A stretch of 64,000 nt of DNA, from contig NZ_WVTD01000004.1 of the NCBI RefSeq assembly GCF_009856825.1, positions 124,001 to 188,000 of the forward strand. Reading direction: 5' to 3'. The position numbers were made by a program, and so were the translations under genes. Positions 42,608 through 52,145 of the stretch are shown one piece after another. The notes below the pieces were generated by a model. It saw only the letters and a program-made list of their open reading frames with translations. It ran no database searches and was not told the DNA's origin. Source of the stretch: Novosphingobium silvae. GTDB taxonomy: Bacteria; Pseudomonadota; Alphaproteobacteria; Sphingomonadales; Sphingomonadaceae. Each line of letters begins with the position of its first letter. Positions within the stretch are counted from its first letter, which is position 1.

Positions 42608-43882
42608 TTGGCACGTATCGTGATGAAATTCGGCGGCACTTCGATGGCCGGGACCGAGCGCATCCGGCGCGTGGCGGGCATCGTCAAACGCCAGCAGGAG
42701 GCAGGGCACGAGGTTGCGGTGGTCGTCTCCGCCATGGCCGGCGAGACCGACCGGCTGGTCAACTTCTGCCGCGAGGCCAACGCCCTGTACGATCCGGCGG
42801 AATACGACGTCGTCGTTGCCAGCGGCGAACAGGTCACCTCGGGCCTTCTCGCGCTTACGCTGCAGGCAATGGGCTGCAAGGCGCGCTCCTGGCTTGGCTG
42901 GCAAGTGCCGATCAGGACCGACGACGCCCACGCCAAGGCCCGGATCGAGGACATCGATTCCGATTCGCTCGTCGCCTCGATGGCGGCCGGCGAGATCGCG
43001 GTGATCCCCGGCTTCCAGGGCGTGTCGCCCGAAGGTCGCGTCACCACGCTCGGCCGGGGCGGCTCCGATACGTCGGCAGTGGCGGTCGCGGCGGCCGTCA
43101 AGGCGGACCGCTGCGACATCTACACGGACGTGGACGGCGTCTACACCACCGACCCGCGCATCGTCGCCAAGGCGCGCAAGCTGCCGCTGGTGACTTACGA
43201 GGAAATGCTCGAGCTGGCCTCCGTCGGCTCGAAGGTGCTGCAGACCCGCTCGGTCAGCCTCGCCATGAAGGAGAACGTGCGCGTGCAGGTGCTGTCCTCG
43301 TTCATCGACGAGAATGCGCCTGCGGCCGACACCATCCCCGGCACCCTGATCGTCAGCGACGAAGAACTCGCCAACTCGAACCTTGAAGGAAGCGACATGG
43401 AACGTCAGCTCATCACCGGCATCGCCGCCGACAAGAACGAGGCGAAGGTCACTCTCACCCGCGTTCCCGACCGCCCGGGCGCGGTGGCCTCGATCTTCGC
43501 GCCGCTGGCGGAATCGAACATCAACGTCGACATGATCATCCAGAACGTCGCCAAGGACAAAGGCGAGACCGACGTCACCTTCACGGTGCCGCAGGCCGAC
43601 CTTGTCCGCGCGCAGGCGTTGCTGGAGGAGCGCAAGGACGCCATCGGCTACTACCGCCTGATCGCGGACGGCAACGTCGCCAAGATCAGTGTCGTGGGCG
43701 TCGGCATGCGCAGCCACGCAGGTGTCGCGAGCACGATGTTCAAGACGCTTGCCGATCGCGGCATCAACATCATCGCCATCTCCACCAGCGAGATCAAGGT
43801 GTCGGTCTTGATCGACACCGACGAGACCGAACTTGCCGTGCGCGTGCTGCACACCGCATACGGCCTCGACGCAGCAGCATAA
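42608..43882 (+). CDS. lysC: aspartate kinase
   Basis: First enzyme of the aspartate family (lysine, threonine, methionine). The 424-residue protein has the kinase domain starting MARIVMKFGGTSMAGTERIR, with VVSAMAGETDRL, GRGGSDTSAVAVAAA and YTDVDGVYTTDPRIV. Two C-terminal ACT domains (about residues 265-420) should bind lysine and threonine for feedback control. The TTG at 42608 is chosen because AAGGGGG stands about 10 bases upstream and gives the usual N-terminus; GTG 42620 and ATG 42623 are less likely. It is divergent from ubiG. Confidence 0.94.
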   Translation: MARIVMKFGGTSMAGTERIRRVAGIVKRQQEAGHEVAVVVSAMAGETDRLVNFCREANALYDPAEYDVVVASGEQVTSGLLALTLQAMGCKARSWLGWQVPIRTDDAHAKARIEDIDSDSLVASMAAGEIAVIPGFQGVSPEGRVTTLGRGGSDTSAVAVAAAVKADRCDIYTDVDGVYTTDPRIVAKARKLPLVTYEEMLELASVGSKVLQTRSVSLAMKENVRVQVLSSFIDENAPAADTIPGTLIVSDEELANSNLEGSDMERQLITGIAADKNEAKVTLTRVPDRPGAVASIFAPLAESNINVDMIIQNVAKDKGETDVTFTVPQADLVRAQALLEERKDAIGYYRLIADGNVAKISVVGVGMRSHAGVASTMFKTLADRGINIIAISTSEIKVSVLIDTDETELAVRVLHTAYGLDAAA

Positions 43883-44028
43883 TCGCTGCTGGCCCGCCGC
43901 CCCTGATGGCGGCGTGGCATCGATGACTAGGGGAGGCGGCCCGGCCTGCCCCCCTCCATCGGCTATCCGCTGACTGATTTAACCGGCCGAATGGCCGAGG
44001 TACGGCGCCTTGTCAGCTTGAAAGCTGG

Positions 44029-44439
44029 TCAGCTTATCGCATTGCGCAGCTGAACGAGCCTGTTCACGATGGCGGTTTGTGCGGCCTTCACGCCTTCGGC
44101 ATCGTCTGCCTGCGCCGCCGCGCGGACGCGGTCGGCATCGGCGCGCATCTGCGAATAGTCGTCCATAGGGATACGGCCTTCGAGCAGGCGAAGACCGCTT
44201 TCAAGCTCATCCCCGCCCGGCATTGAAAATCCCGAGACGGCCGAGGCGGCGATCCGCAGCGATCCTTCGATGTCGAGGATGTCTTCGAACAGCTCGTCGT
44301 TGGCGCGGGCCTGTGCCCATTCCCCATCCGGCCGCGCCACGGAAACAGTCTCTTGCGCGTGCTCGAAACCGCGCACCGGCTTGCTGTCCTTGAACATACG
44401 GGAAGGCCCCCCTCGTTTTTGCCCCGAATTTTCCGCCAT
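44029..44439 (-). CDS. hypothetical protein (136 aa)
   Basis: A 136-residue soluble protein, acidic overall, mostly helical by composition, without signal peptide or membrane segment. Recognisable pieces such as MPGGDELESGLRLLEGRIPM and IVNRLVQLRNAIS suggest a helical bundle, but I cannot assign a family. The start is either ATG 44439 or an internal Met at about residue 15 (MFKDS). It lies between lysC and the nitronate monooxygenase gene and reads the opposite way. The 146 bases between it and lysC contain a 7-bp inverted repeat (CGCCGCC-GGCGGCG) with no T-run. Confidence 0.6.
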   Translation of the reverse strand: MAENSGQKRGGPSRMFKDSKPVRGFEHAQETVSVARPDGEWAQARANDELFEDILDIEGSLRIAASAVSGFSMPGGDELESGLRLLEGRIPMDDYSQMRADADRVRAAAQADDAEGVKAAQTAIVNRLVQLRNAIS

Positions 44440-44531
44440 TCCAACGCCGGACCCTCGTCGAAGTTCCCGCGCTCGCCGCTTGTGCCGCGCAATTCGTCAT
44501 CCTATGGCGCTCGCTTGAGAAAAACCCGGCT

Positions 44532-45578
44532 ATGGGAACCGCGATGAACGCATACTCCAAGACCTCGGCGCTGATGGCGCGCGGATCCGAATTCCTCGGC
44601 AGCGACACGGCCATCCTGTGCGGCGCCATGTCCTGGGTGTCGGAGCGCAACCTCGTGGCGGCGATCAGCAACGCGGGCGGGTTCGGCGTTATCGCGTGCG
44701 GTGCCATGACGCCCGCGCTGCTGGATGCCGAGATCGCGGCGACGCGGGCCCTTACGGGCAAGCCCTTCGGCGTCAACCTAATCACCATGCACCCGGACCT
44801 GTTCGAATTAATCGCGGTGTGTGCCCGGCACCGGGTCACGCATGTCGTCCTTGCCGGCGGCATTCCGCCCAAGGGCAGCGTCGAGGCCATCAAGGAAAGC
44901 GGCGCCAAGGTCATCTGCTTCGCGCCCACCCTGGCGCTGGGCAAGAAGCTGCTGCGCTCGGGCGCCGACGCGCTGGTGATCGAGGGCTCGGAGGCGGGCG
45001 GTCACATCGGCCCCGTTTCCACGTCCGTGCTGGCGCAGGAAATCCTGCCGAGCCTGGCCGCGGACAACCTCGTCTTCGTCGCCGGCGGGATCGGACGCGG
45101 GGAGGCGATCGCCGGTTATCTCGAGATGGGCGCGGCCGGCGTTCAGCTGGGAACGCGCTTTGCGTGCGCCAGCGAATCGATCGCCCATCCGGACTTCAAA
45201 AAAGCCTTCTTCCGCGCGTCCGCGCGCGAGGCGGTGGCATCGGTCCAGGTCGATCCGCGCCTGCCTGTCATTCCGGTGCGCGCACTGAAGAACAAGGGCA
45301 CCGAGGAGTTTACCGCCAAGCAGATCGAGGTCGCGCGCCTTCTTGATGCGGGCGAAGTCGACATGGGCGAGGCGCAGCTGCGGATCGAGCACTTCTGGGC
45401 CGGGGCGCTGCGCCGCGCCGTCATCGAAGGCGATGTCGAGAATGGCTCGATCATGGCCGGGCAGTCGGTCGGCATGGTGAGCAGGGAAGAGCCGGTGGCC
45501 GACATCGTCGCCTCGCTCATGGCCGAAAGCGAAGCCGCTCTCACCCACCGCGCCGGCGTTCCTGCCGTCGCCGCCTGA
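44532..45578 (+). CDS. nitronate monooxygenase family protein
   Basis: A 348-residue FMN-dependent TIM-barrel enzyme of the nitronate monooxygenase (2-nitropropane dioxygenase) family. The N-terminal CGAMSWVSERNLVAAISNAG, the IEGSEAGGHIGPVST motif (His probably catalytic), and VFVAGGIGRGEAIAGYLEMG with GVQLGTRF as the phosphate-binding part are all visible. The family oxidises alkyl nitronates such as propionate 3-nitronate; related proteins in lipid metabolism act as enoyl reductases, so the substrate is not certain. purU follows by 11 bases, probably in one transcript. Confidence 0.88.
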   Translation: MGTAMNAYSKTSALMARGSEFLGSDTAILCGAMSWVSERNLVAAISNAGGFGVIACGAMTPALLDAEIAATRALTGKPFGVNLITMHPDLFELIAVCARHRVTHVVLAGGIPPKGSVEAIKESGAKVICFAPTLALGKKLLRSGADALVIEGSEAGGHIGPVSTSVLAQEILPSLAADNLVFVAGGIGRGEAIAGYLEMGAAGVQLGTRFACASESIAHPDFKKAFFRASAREAVASVQVDPRLPVIPVRALKNKGTEEFTAKQIEVARLLDAGEVDMGEAQLRIEHFWAGALRRAVIEGDVENGSIMAGQSVGMVSREEPVADIVASLMAESEAALTHRAGVPAVAA

Positions 45579-45589
45579 GGGAGCCCGCC

Positions 45590-46444
45590 ATGGCCGAGCC
45601 GATGATCCTGGCGCTGTCCTGCGCCGACCGACCCGGTATCGTGGCGCGCGTCACCGGCTATCTGGCGCAGTGCGGCTGCAATATCATCGAGGCACAGCAG
45701 TTCGACGACCTTGCTGAGGGCCGCTTCTTCATGCGCGTGGCCTTCGATCCCGGCGCCGCCGACCGCGAGGAGATCCGCGAGGGCTTCGGCTCGATCGCGC
45801 ATGAATACGGCATGGCCTGGTCGATGCTCCGGCAGGACCGGCCGCGCCGGGTGCTGCTGCTGGTCAGCAAGTTCGACCACTGCCTGGCCGATCTGCTTTA
45901 TCGGCAGCGGATCGACGAGATCGCGATGGAGATCGTCGGCGTCGTCTCCAATCACCCGCGCGAGGCGATCAACACCCTCATGCTGGGAGACATCCCGTTC
46001 CACCATCTTCCGATCGCCAAGGGCGAGAAGGCCGCGCAGGAAGCCCGGATACGCGCTCTCGTAGAAGAAACGCGCGCGGAGCTGGTGGTGCTGGCGCGGT
46101 ACATGCAGATCCTTTCAGACGAGATGGCGGCGTACCTGTCGGGCCGCTGCATCAACATCCACCACTCGTTCCTGCCCGGTTTCAAGGGCGCGAAGCCCTA
46201 CCACCAGGCCCATGCCCGCGGCGTGAAGATGATCGGCGCCACCGCGCACTACGTGACCGCCGACCTCGACGAAGGGCCAATCATCCACCAGGACGTGGAG
46301 CCCGTGACGCATGCGGATACGCCCGAGGAGATGGTGCGCAAGGGCCGCGACATCGAGCGACGCGTCCTTGCCGAAGCCGTGCGGCTCCACCTCGAAGACC
46401 GGGTGCTGGTGAACGGCGCGCGCACGGTGGTGTTCCGCAGCTGA
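45590..46444 (+). CDS. purU: formyltetrahydrofolate deformylase
   Basis: Hydrolyses 10-formyl-THF to formate and THF, feeding PurT and balancing one-carbon pools. The 284-residue protein has an N-terminal ACT domain (LALSCADRPGIVARVTGYLA, about residues 5-80) and a formyl-transferase domain (about 90-284). Catalytic Asn, His and Asp are in INIHHSFLPGFKGAKPYHQA and VTADLDEGPIIHQDVEPV. It is 11 bases after the nitronate monooxygenase gene; the pair is likely an operon, though the link is unclear. Confidence 0.95.
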   Translation: MAEPMILALSCADRPGIVARVTGYLAQCGCNIIEAQQFDDLAEGRFFMRVAFDPGAADREEIREGFGSIAHEYGMAWSMLRQDRPRRVLLLVSKFDHCLADLLYRQRIDEIAMEIVGVVSNHPREAINTLMLGDIPFHHLPIAKGEKAAQEARIRALVEETRAELVVLARYMQILSDEMAAYLSGRCINIHHSFLPGFKGAKPYHQAHARGVKMIGATAHYVTADLDEGPIIHQDVEPVTHADTPEEMVRKGRDIERRVLAEAVRLHLEDRVLVNGARTVVFRS

Positions 46445-46549
46445 AGCCGTATCCGCGGCGGCATGGAAGGCGCACCGGAGCGAACCCCTCGCTTCCGCCG
46501 CGATAGCTGGCTAGGTTGCCGCCACGGACATGTTTGGAAGGACAAGCGG

Positions 46550-47419
46550 ATGTGTGACGACCTGACGCCGGAAGAACGCTGCCGCGACCTCTCGCCCGGG
46601 CTCAGCCGCCGCGAGTTCGCCGTGCTGGGCGCCAGCGCCGCGCTCGCAGGCTGCACTTCGACCGTTGCTGCCACGGGCGGCGCGGCTACAAGCGAACAGA
46701 TGGTGTCGATCACCACGCGCGACGGAGTGTGCGATGCGTTCTTCGTCCATCCGGGGAAAGGCGCGCACCCGGGCGTCATCATGTGGCCCGACATCGCCGG
46801 CCTGCGAGAGGTCAAGAAGATCATGGCCCGCAGCCTCGCGGCGCAGGGCTATGCCGTGCTTGTCGTCAACCAGTACTATCGCGCCGCCCCCGCGCCGATC
46901 ATGCGCAGCTTCTCCGAATACCGCACGCCCGAAGGGCAGGCGCGGATCGCTCCCATGCGCGCGGCCCTCACGCCGGACGCCATCGCACGCGACGCGGCGG
47001 CCTTCGTCGCCTTCCTGGACCGGCAGGACGCGGTCGATCGCAAGCGCGGGATCGGCAGCAGCGGCTATTGCATGGGCGGGCCGTTCACCGTGCGCACCGC
47101 CGCCGCCGTTCCGGCGCGCGTTGGGGCGGCGGCGTCTTTCCACGGAGCGGGGATGGTGACGCAGGAGCCCGACAGCCCCCACCGCCTGCTGGCGCGGACC
47201 AGGGCAAGCTATCTGTTCGCCATCGCCCGCAACGACGACGCCAGGCAGCCGGAACAGAAGACGGCCCTGCGCACGGCGGCCGATGCGGCGGGCCGCACGG
47301 CGGAGACAGAGGTCTATCCCGCCGACCACGGCTGGTGCGTGCCCGATTCCCCGGCCTACGATCCTAGCGAGGCCGACCGTGCCTGGCAGCGGATGCTGGC
47401 GCTGTTCGCGAAGCTCTGA
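46550..47419 (+). CDS. Tat-exported dienelactone hydrolase family protein
   Basis: A 289-residue alpha/beta-hydrolase. The N-terminus has a twin-arginine signal followed by a lipobox, LSRREFAVLGASAALAGC, so it should be an exported lipoprotein. The catalytic nucleophile is Cys in SGYCMGG, as in dienelactone hydrolase, and DHGWCVPDSPAYDP holds the late His region. FVHPGKGAHPGVIMWPDI is the family N-terminal motif. ATG 46550 has GGAAGGA upstream. Most dienelactone hydrolases are cytosolic, so export is unusual; substrate unknown. Confidence 0.85.
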   Translation: MCDDLTPEERCRDLSPGLSRREFAVLGASAALAGCTSTVAATGGAATSEQMVSITTRDGVCDAFFVHPGKGAHPGVIMWPDIAGLREVKKIMARSLAAQGYAVLVVNQYYRAAPAPIMRSFSEYRTPEGQARIAPMRAALTPDAIARDAAAFVAFLDRQDAVDRKRGIGSSGYCMGGPFTVRTAAAVPARVGAAASFHGAGMVTQEPDSPHRLLARTRASYLFAIARNDDARQPEQKTALRTAADAAGRTAETEVYPADHGWCVPDSPAYDPSEADRAWQRMLALFAKL

Positions 47420-47485
47420 CCGGCCGCGCACCCCTTGGACTTGCGCCGATCGCAGCCCATATCCGCGCTCGAAGGAGTTTCCGCG

Positions 47486-47887
47486 ATGACCGAAAAGATC
47501 CACCTGACCGATGCCGAGTGGCGCGACCGCCTGACGCCCGAGCAGTACCACGTCCTGCGCGAGGCAGGGACGGAGCGCGCCTTCACGGGCAAGTACGAGA
47601 AGAACAAGCAGGAAGGCACATATCTGTGCGCGGGCTGCGGCGAGCCGCTCTTCGCGTCGGATGCCAAGTATAGTTCCGGATGCGGCTGGCCAAGCTACAC
47701 CGCCCCGGTCGATCAGGAAGCGATCGAGGCCCACCGCGACCTCTCGCATGGCATGGTGCGCACCGAAGTCCGCTGCGCGCGATGCGAAGGCCACCTCGGC
47801 CACGTGTTCCCCGATGGACCCGGCCCTGATGGCCTGCGCTACTGCATCAACAGCGCCTCACTCGACTTCGAGCCCAAGGACGGCTGA
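47486..47887 (+). CDS. msrB: peptide methionine (R)-S-oxide reductase
   Basis: Repairs the R form of methionine sulphoxide in proteins. The 133-residue protein has two zinc Cys pairs (CAGC and CARC), [29 protein letters not shown], with catalytic Cys in RYCINSASL. No signal peptide, so it acts in the cytosol. ATG 47486 has GAAGGAG eight bases upstream. It follows the hydrolase gene by 66 bases. The S-specific partner msrA lies 15 kb away and is exported. Confidence 0.96.
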   Translation: MTEKIHLTDAEWRDRLTPEQYHVLREAGTERAFTGKYEKNKQEGTYLCAGCGEPLFASDAKYSSGCGWPSYTAPVDQEAIEAHRDLSHGMVRTEVRCARCEGHLGHVFPDGPGPDGLRYCINSASLDFEPKDG

Positions 47888-48009
47888 GCGAACGGGCGGA
47901 TTCCCCGGCCGCGCCAGGGAATCCGTGTTCACCTCGGGTTACAATTGCGCGTGCAAGGTGTAGGAGCGAACGGACATATCTGTCCTCCATAGGGGTTTGC
48001 ACCTTAGCA

Positions 48010-50226
48010 ATGGCCAAGAATTCCGGCCGCAGCCGCACCGGTCGCGGCGCATCCACCGAGCCTGCCCGTAAGCCGCTGTGGCGTCGCATCGTGCGCGGCG
48101 TGCTGGTGTGGGGCGCAGCCCTTTCCCTGCTGGGAGCGATCTTCCTGGGCACCGCCGTGTTCTTCACGATGCGCGAGCTGCCCGATTACACCACGCTGAT
48201 GAAAAGCCAGACGGGGCAGATGATCGTCGTGCGTGACCGCGACGGGCGCGAACTGGTGTCGCTGGGGCCAAGCTATGGCAAGTGGCTGAGCTATGCCGAT
48301 ATTCCCCCGATCATGGCGAAGGCGCTGGTCTCGGTCGAGGACCGGCGCTTCTACGATCACCCCGGCATCGATGCGCTGGGCCTTGCGCGGGCGGTATACG
48401 TCTCCCTCACCACCGACCGCCGCGCACGGGCGACGTCAACGATCACCCAGCAGCTGGCGCGCAACATCTTCCTCAACAACAGCCGCTCGTGGACCCGCAA
48501 GGCGCGCGAGGCGGTGCTGGCTCTCGCGCTCGAACGCAAGTTCGGCAAGGACCAGATCCTCGAGCTTTACCTGAACAAGGTCTATTTCGGGGGCGGCGCC
48601 TATGGCGTCGATGCCGCAAGCCGCAAGTTCTTCGGCCATCCGGGAACGGAGCTGTCGACGGCCGAGGCGGCGATCATCGCCGGCCTGGTCAAGGCGCCGT
48701 CGAACTACTCGCCCACCGCCGACGTGGAGGCGGCGATCGGCCGCGGCCGGGTCGTGCTCGGCCTGATGGTGCGCGAGAACGTGATAAGCCAGAGCGAGGC
48801 GGACGAGATCGACTTCTCCAAGGTGACCGTCGCCAAGGAGAAGGGCCAGGATTCGGTGCGTTACTTCACCGACTGGGCGCTGCCCCAGCTCGACATGCTG
48901 CTGCCCGAGAACAAGGAGCCGATCGAGGTCTGGACCACGCTCGATCGCCGCATGCAGGACGCGGCCACCAAGGCTATCGACGGCAATGCTCCCAAGGGCA
49001 CGCAGGGCGCGCTGGTCAGCCTCGATCGCGACGGCGCCGTGCTGGCGATGGTGGGCGGCACCGACTACGTGAACTCGAATTATAATCGTGCGACGAGCGC
49101 GCTGCGCCAGCCCGGCTCGGCATGGAAGCTGTTCGTCTACCTCGCTGCGCTCGAGGCGGGCTACAAGCCGGACGACCGCGTGGTCGACGAGCCGGTGACG
49201 ATCGATGGGTGGAGCCCCAAGAACGATGGCCGCAACTTCGCGGGCGAGATCGATGTGCGAACCGCGTTCGCCTACTCCAAGAACACCATCGCCGCGCAGC
49301 TCGGCAACGAAGTCGGCTTCGGCACCGTCGCCGCCATGGCGCGCCGCTTCGGGATCACCACGCAGATCAACACCAAGCCCGCCATGGTGCTTGGCACCTC
49401 GGAGGTCCGCCTCGTCGACATGACCCGGGCCTTCGCGGCTGTCTCGGCGGGCGGCACCTCGGTGGAGCCCTATGGCATCCTCAAGGTGACGACGACTTCG
49501 GGTGAACTGCTTTACGAGCACAAGTCCGCTCAGGGCCAGGTGCTTGTGCCGCGCTATGTGGCGGCGGGGATCACGGACCTGCTGCAGACTGCCGTCGCCA
49601 CCGGCACGGGGCGCGCGGCGCAGATCGGGCGGCCGGTGGCGGGAAAGACCGGCACCACCAGTTCGAACAAGGACGGCTGGTTCCTCGGCTTCTCCAGCGG
49701 CATCACCACCGGCGTGTGGATGGGGCGCGACGATGCGCGGCCGGTGGGCGGTCTGTCTGGCGGCCATGCACCGGCGCGGGCTTTCGCCCAGTACATGCGC
49801 GTTGCTGTGGCGCGGCGTCCGGTCGAGCCGTTCGACACCGAGCTCAAGCTTCCCGACTGGCAACTCGAACCCGACGACGAGCAGCTCCAGGGCGAGCCCG
49901 GCGAATATTCCTATTATGACGAGAACGGAAACCTCGTGCACCCGGATGGCGTCCCCGGTCAGGATGAGCTTCCGCGGTACGAGGATGGTTCGGTGGGCCC
50001 GGGACCCGGCCCCGGGGGCGTTCCTCCCGGCGTGCCGATCGCTCCGGATTATGGTCCGCCCGGAGCCGCTCCGCCGGCCGCCAACCGCGAGCTTCTCGAC
50101 CGGGCGACCGGGCGGAGCGTGGACGATCCGGGGCTGAGACCGGGGCAGGGCGCGGTCATCCCGGTGCCCCGGGTGACGCCGATCCCGCGCGCGACGCTGA
50201 GGCCACCGGCGGGGCAGCAACCCTGA
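48010..50226 (+). CDS. class A penicillin-binding protein (PBP1A family)
   Basis: Bifunctional peptidoglycan synthase of 738 residues. A cytosolic tail and one membrane helix (about residues 27-52) lead to a glycosyltransferase domain (about 70-250) with SVEDRRFYDHPGID and TITQQLARNIFLN. The transpeptidase domain follows, with active-site Ser in RQPGSAWKLFVYL (about residue 369), SKNT and KTGTTSS (about 548). The C-terminal 110 residues are Pro/Gly-rich and probably extended in the periplasm. Comparable sphingomonad proteins are annotated PBP1A or Mrc. It is convergent with degP across a gap holding two similar hairpins. Confidence 0.95.
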   Translation: MAKNSGRSRTGRGASTEPARKPLWRRIVRGVLVWGAALSLLGAIFLGTAVFFTMRELPDYTTLMKSQTGQMIVVRDRDGRELVSLGPSYGKWLSYADIPPIMAKALVSVEDRRFYDHPGIDALGLARAVYVSLTTDRRARATSTITQQLARNIFLNNSRSWTRKAREAVLALALERKFGKDQILELYLNKVYFGGGAYGVDAASRKFFGHPGTELSTAEAAIIAGLVKAPSNYSPTADVEAAIGRGRVVLGLMVRENVISQSEADEIDFSKVTVAKEKGQDSVRYFTDWALPQLDMLLPENKEPIEVWTTLDRRMQDAATKAIDGNAPKGTQGALVSLDRDGAVLAMVGGTDYVNSNYNRATSALRQPGSAWKLFVYLAALEAGYKPDDRVVDEPVTIDGWSPKNDGRNFAGEIDVRTAFAYSKNTIAAQLGNEVGFGTVAAMARRFGITTQINTKPAMVLGTSEVRLVDMTRAFAAVSAGGTSVEPYGILKVTTTSGELLYEHKSAQGQVLVPRYVAAGITDLLQTAVATGTGRAAQIGRPVAGKTGTTSSNKDGWFLGFSSGITTGVWMGRDDARPVGGLSGGHAPARAFAQYMRVAVARRPVEPFDTELKLPDWQLEPDDEQLQGEPGEYSYYDENGNLVHPDGVPGQDELPRYEDGSVGPGPGPGGVPPGVPIAPDYGPPGAAPPAANRELLDRATGRSVDDPGLRPGQGAVIPVPRVTPIPRATLRPPAGQQP

Positions 50227-50278
50227 TCGCGGCCGCTCGGCCGCGAGGCAGGTTGAACTGAAGGATGCAAAAAGGAAA

Positions 50279-50305
50279 GCGCCCGCCGATCGTTCCGGCG
50301 GGCGC
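50279..50305. terminator. hairpin after pbp1A
   Basis: GCGCCCGCCG (50279-50288) and CGGCGGGCGC (50296-50305), loop of seven bases, followed by TTT on the plus strand and by TTTCCTTTTT on the minus strand. It ends pbp1A and could also back up degP termination. Confidence 0.75.
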
Positions 50306-50542
50306 TTTGCCGTTCAGGGCAGGGAAAATGCGTCGGGGGGTAACCGCTTGCATCCGGGCCCGCGAAGACGCTGGACGCGTGGCGGAGCAGGAAGTTGCCG
50401 GGGCGGCGGCCTATGCACAGGGGTGCCACCACGGACCTTGGCTGTCGCGTGAAGCCGAGCGGGGCGCCGCGTGATGGGCCGGATGCCTCGCTCGCGCGGC
50501 ACCCCCGAGCCGCCACGGGGCATTCGCGCGGCGCATGCTAGA

Positions 50543-50570
50543 ACGCCCGCCGGATCGAACCGGCGGGCGT
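50543..50570. terminator. hairpin after degP
   Basis: An 11-bp perfect stem, ACGCCCGCCGG (50543-50553) with CCGGCGGGCGT (50560-50570) and a six-base loop, 30 bases past the degP stop. Only a short T-run follows on the minus strand. The sequence closely resembles the hairpin at 50279. Confidence 0.7.
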
Positions 50571-50600
50571 CCTGCTTGTCTTATGCCTGTGACGGCCGCG

Positions 50601-52145
50601 TCAGCGAAGGCGGACCGGCACGAAGGTGGCGGGCTGGCCGCGAGGCTGGACGCGCAGGAGGATGGCCGAGCGGCCTTCCGCCTTGGCGGCGGTGATCGCC
50701 GCTGCGAGTTCGGCCTGGCTCGTGACCGGCCGCCCGTTAGCCTCGAGGATGATGAATCCGCGCGCAAAGCCCTTTTGTCCGGCGTCCGAACCCGGGTCCA
50801 CCGCGACGATGACGACACCGCGCGTGCCTTCGGCTGCGCCAAGCTGGCGGGCGATCTGCGAGGTCAGCGGCGTCACCGACATGCCCAGCGACTTCTCGAC
50901 CACGCCCTGGCCCTGCTTCTCGGGCGGGTTGTTGAAGGCATCGCCGTCCTGCTCGGCATTGGGATCGAACGACTGCTGCAGTTCCTCTTCGCTCGGGCGG
51001 CGGGCGACCGTGGCGTTCAGCGTCATGCGGCGGCCGTTGCGGATCACCTCGATCGGGATGCGGCTGCCCGGCGCGGTGTTGGCGACGATGAACGACAGGT
51101 TCTGGTCGCGCGTCACTTCCTTGCCGTCGACCTTCACCACCACGTCGCCGGCCTGCATGCCGGCCTTGGCGGCGGCGCCATCGGGCTCGACGGCCTGGAT
51201 GAACTCGCCCTTGTTACGCTCGATGCCGAGCGAGTCCGCAAGGTCTTCGTTGAGGGCCTGGATGCGCACGCCAAGGTAGCCGCGCTCGATCGCCTGGCCC
51301 TTCATCAGCTTCTGCACCAGCGGAGCGGCGGTCTCGGCAGGGATGGCGAAGCCGATGCCCACGCTGCCGCCGGTCGGCGAGAAGATCGCGTTGTTGATGC
51401 CGATGACCTGGCCGTTCATGTCGAACAGGGGACCGCCCGAGTTGCCGCGGTTAATCGAGGCATCGGTCTGGATGTAGCGGTCGTAGGCGCCCGCGCCAGA
51501 ACCCGTGTTCCGGTAAACGGCCGAGACGATGCCCGCCGTGACGGTTCCGCCAAGGCCGAAGGGATTGCCGATGGCGATCACCCAGTCGCCTACTCGCGCG
51601 TGGGAGCTGTCGCCGAACTTCACGAAGGGAAGCGCCTTCTTGGGCTCGATCTTGAGCACGGCGAGGTCCGACGCGGCGTCCTTGCCGATCAGCTTGGCCG
51701 GATATTCCACGCCGTCGGGCATGGTGACGGTGATCGATTCCACCTGTCCCTTGCCGTCCGCCGTGATGACGTGATTGTTGGTCACCACGTAACCATCGGC
51801 CGAAATGATGAAGCCGGACCCGAGCGACTGCGCTTCGCGCGTCTGCGGGCCGCTACCGCCTTGGCCGCCGAAAAGGCCTTCGAAAGGCGTGCCGGCGAAG
51901 GGATTGCCCGCGCCCTGCACCTGCACCTTCTGGCGAGTGGAGATGTTGACGACGGCAGGTGCGAGCTGGGCAGTGAGATCCGCGAAGCTGGCGGGCGCGC
52001 CGGCGCGCGGGACCATCTTCGACATCTCGCTGGATTCGTTCTGAGCCACCTGCGCACCCGCGGGGTAGCCGGTGACGAGGGTTGCGGTAGCGCCCCCGAG
52101 AAGGAGCGCTGTGGTCAATCCATAAGCGTATCGCACGGGCTTCAC
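50601..52145 (-). CDS. degP: periplasmic serine protease DegP/HtrA
   Basis: HtrA-family protease of 514 residues acting on misfolded envelope proteins. A signal peptide (hydrophobic core LTTALLLGGATATLV) is followed by a trypsin-like domain with catalytic His in VVTNNHVI, Asp in AASDLAVLKI and Ser in INRGNSGGPLF. Two PDZ domains follow (about residues 295-385 and 425-510). The start is GTG 52145. It lies 171 bases after hflC in the conserved hflK-hflC-degP order; HflKC controls FtsH, so the block is a membrane-protein quality-control unit. Confidence 0.96.
   Translation of the reverse strand: MKPVRYAYGLTTALLLGGATATLVTGYPAGAQVAQNESSEMSKMVPRAGAPASFADLTAQLAPAVVNISTRQKVQVQGAGNPFAGTPFEGLFGGQGGSGPQTREAQSLGSGFIISADGYVVTNNHVITADGKGQVESITVTMPDGVEYPAKLIGKDAASDLAVLKIEPKKALPFVKFGDSSHARVGDWVIAIGNPFGLGGTVTAGIVSAVYRNTGSGAGAYDRYIQTDASINRGNSGGPLFDMNGQVIGINNAIFSPTGGSVGIGFAIPAETAAPLVQKLMKGQAIERGYLGVRIQALNEDLADSLGIERNKGEFIQAVEPDGAAAKAGMQAGDVVVKVDGKEVTRDQNLSFIVANTAPGSRIPIEVIRNGRRMTLNATVARRPSEEELQQSFDPNAEQDGDAFNNPPEKQGQGVVEKSLGMSVTPLTSQIARQLGAAEGTRGVVIVAVDPGSDAGQKGFARGFIILEANGRPVTSQAELAAAITAAKAEGRSAILLRVQPRGQPATFVPVRLR

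Larger units (their letters stand above)
50227..50600. other. gap between convergent pbp1A and degP
   Basis: A 374-base stretch without a gene. It is bracketed by two similar hairpins (50279-50305 and 50543-50570). Between them there is GC-rich sequence without recognised RNA motifs; I looked for SRP, 6S and tRNA patterns and saw none. Confidence 0.5.

Noticed and set aside
50306..50542. A small RNA gene (SRP, 6S or RNase P RNA)
   Set aside because: No GGAAGCAG-type SRP loop, no RNase P core motifs and no 6S pattern. It appears to be plain GC-rich sequence between two hairpins.
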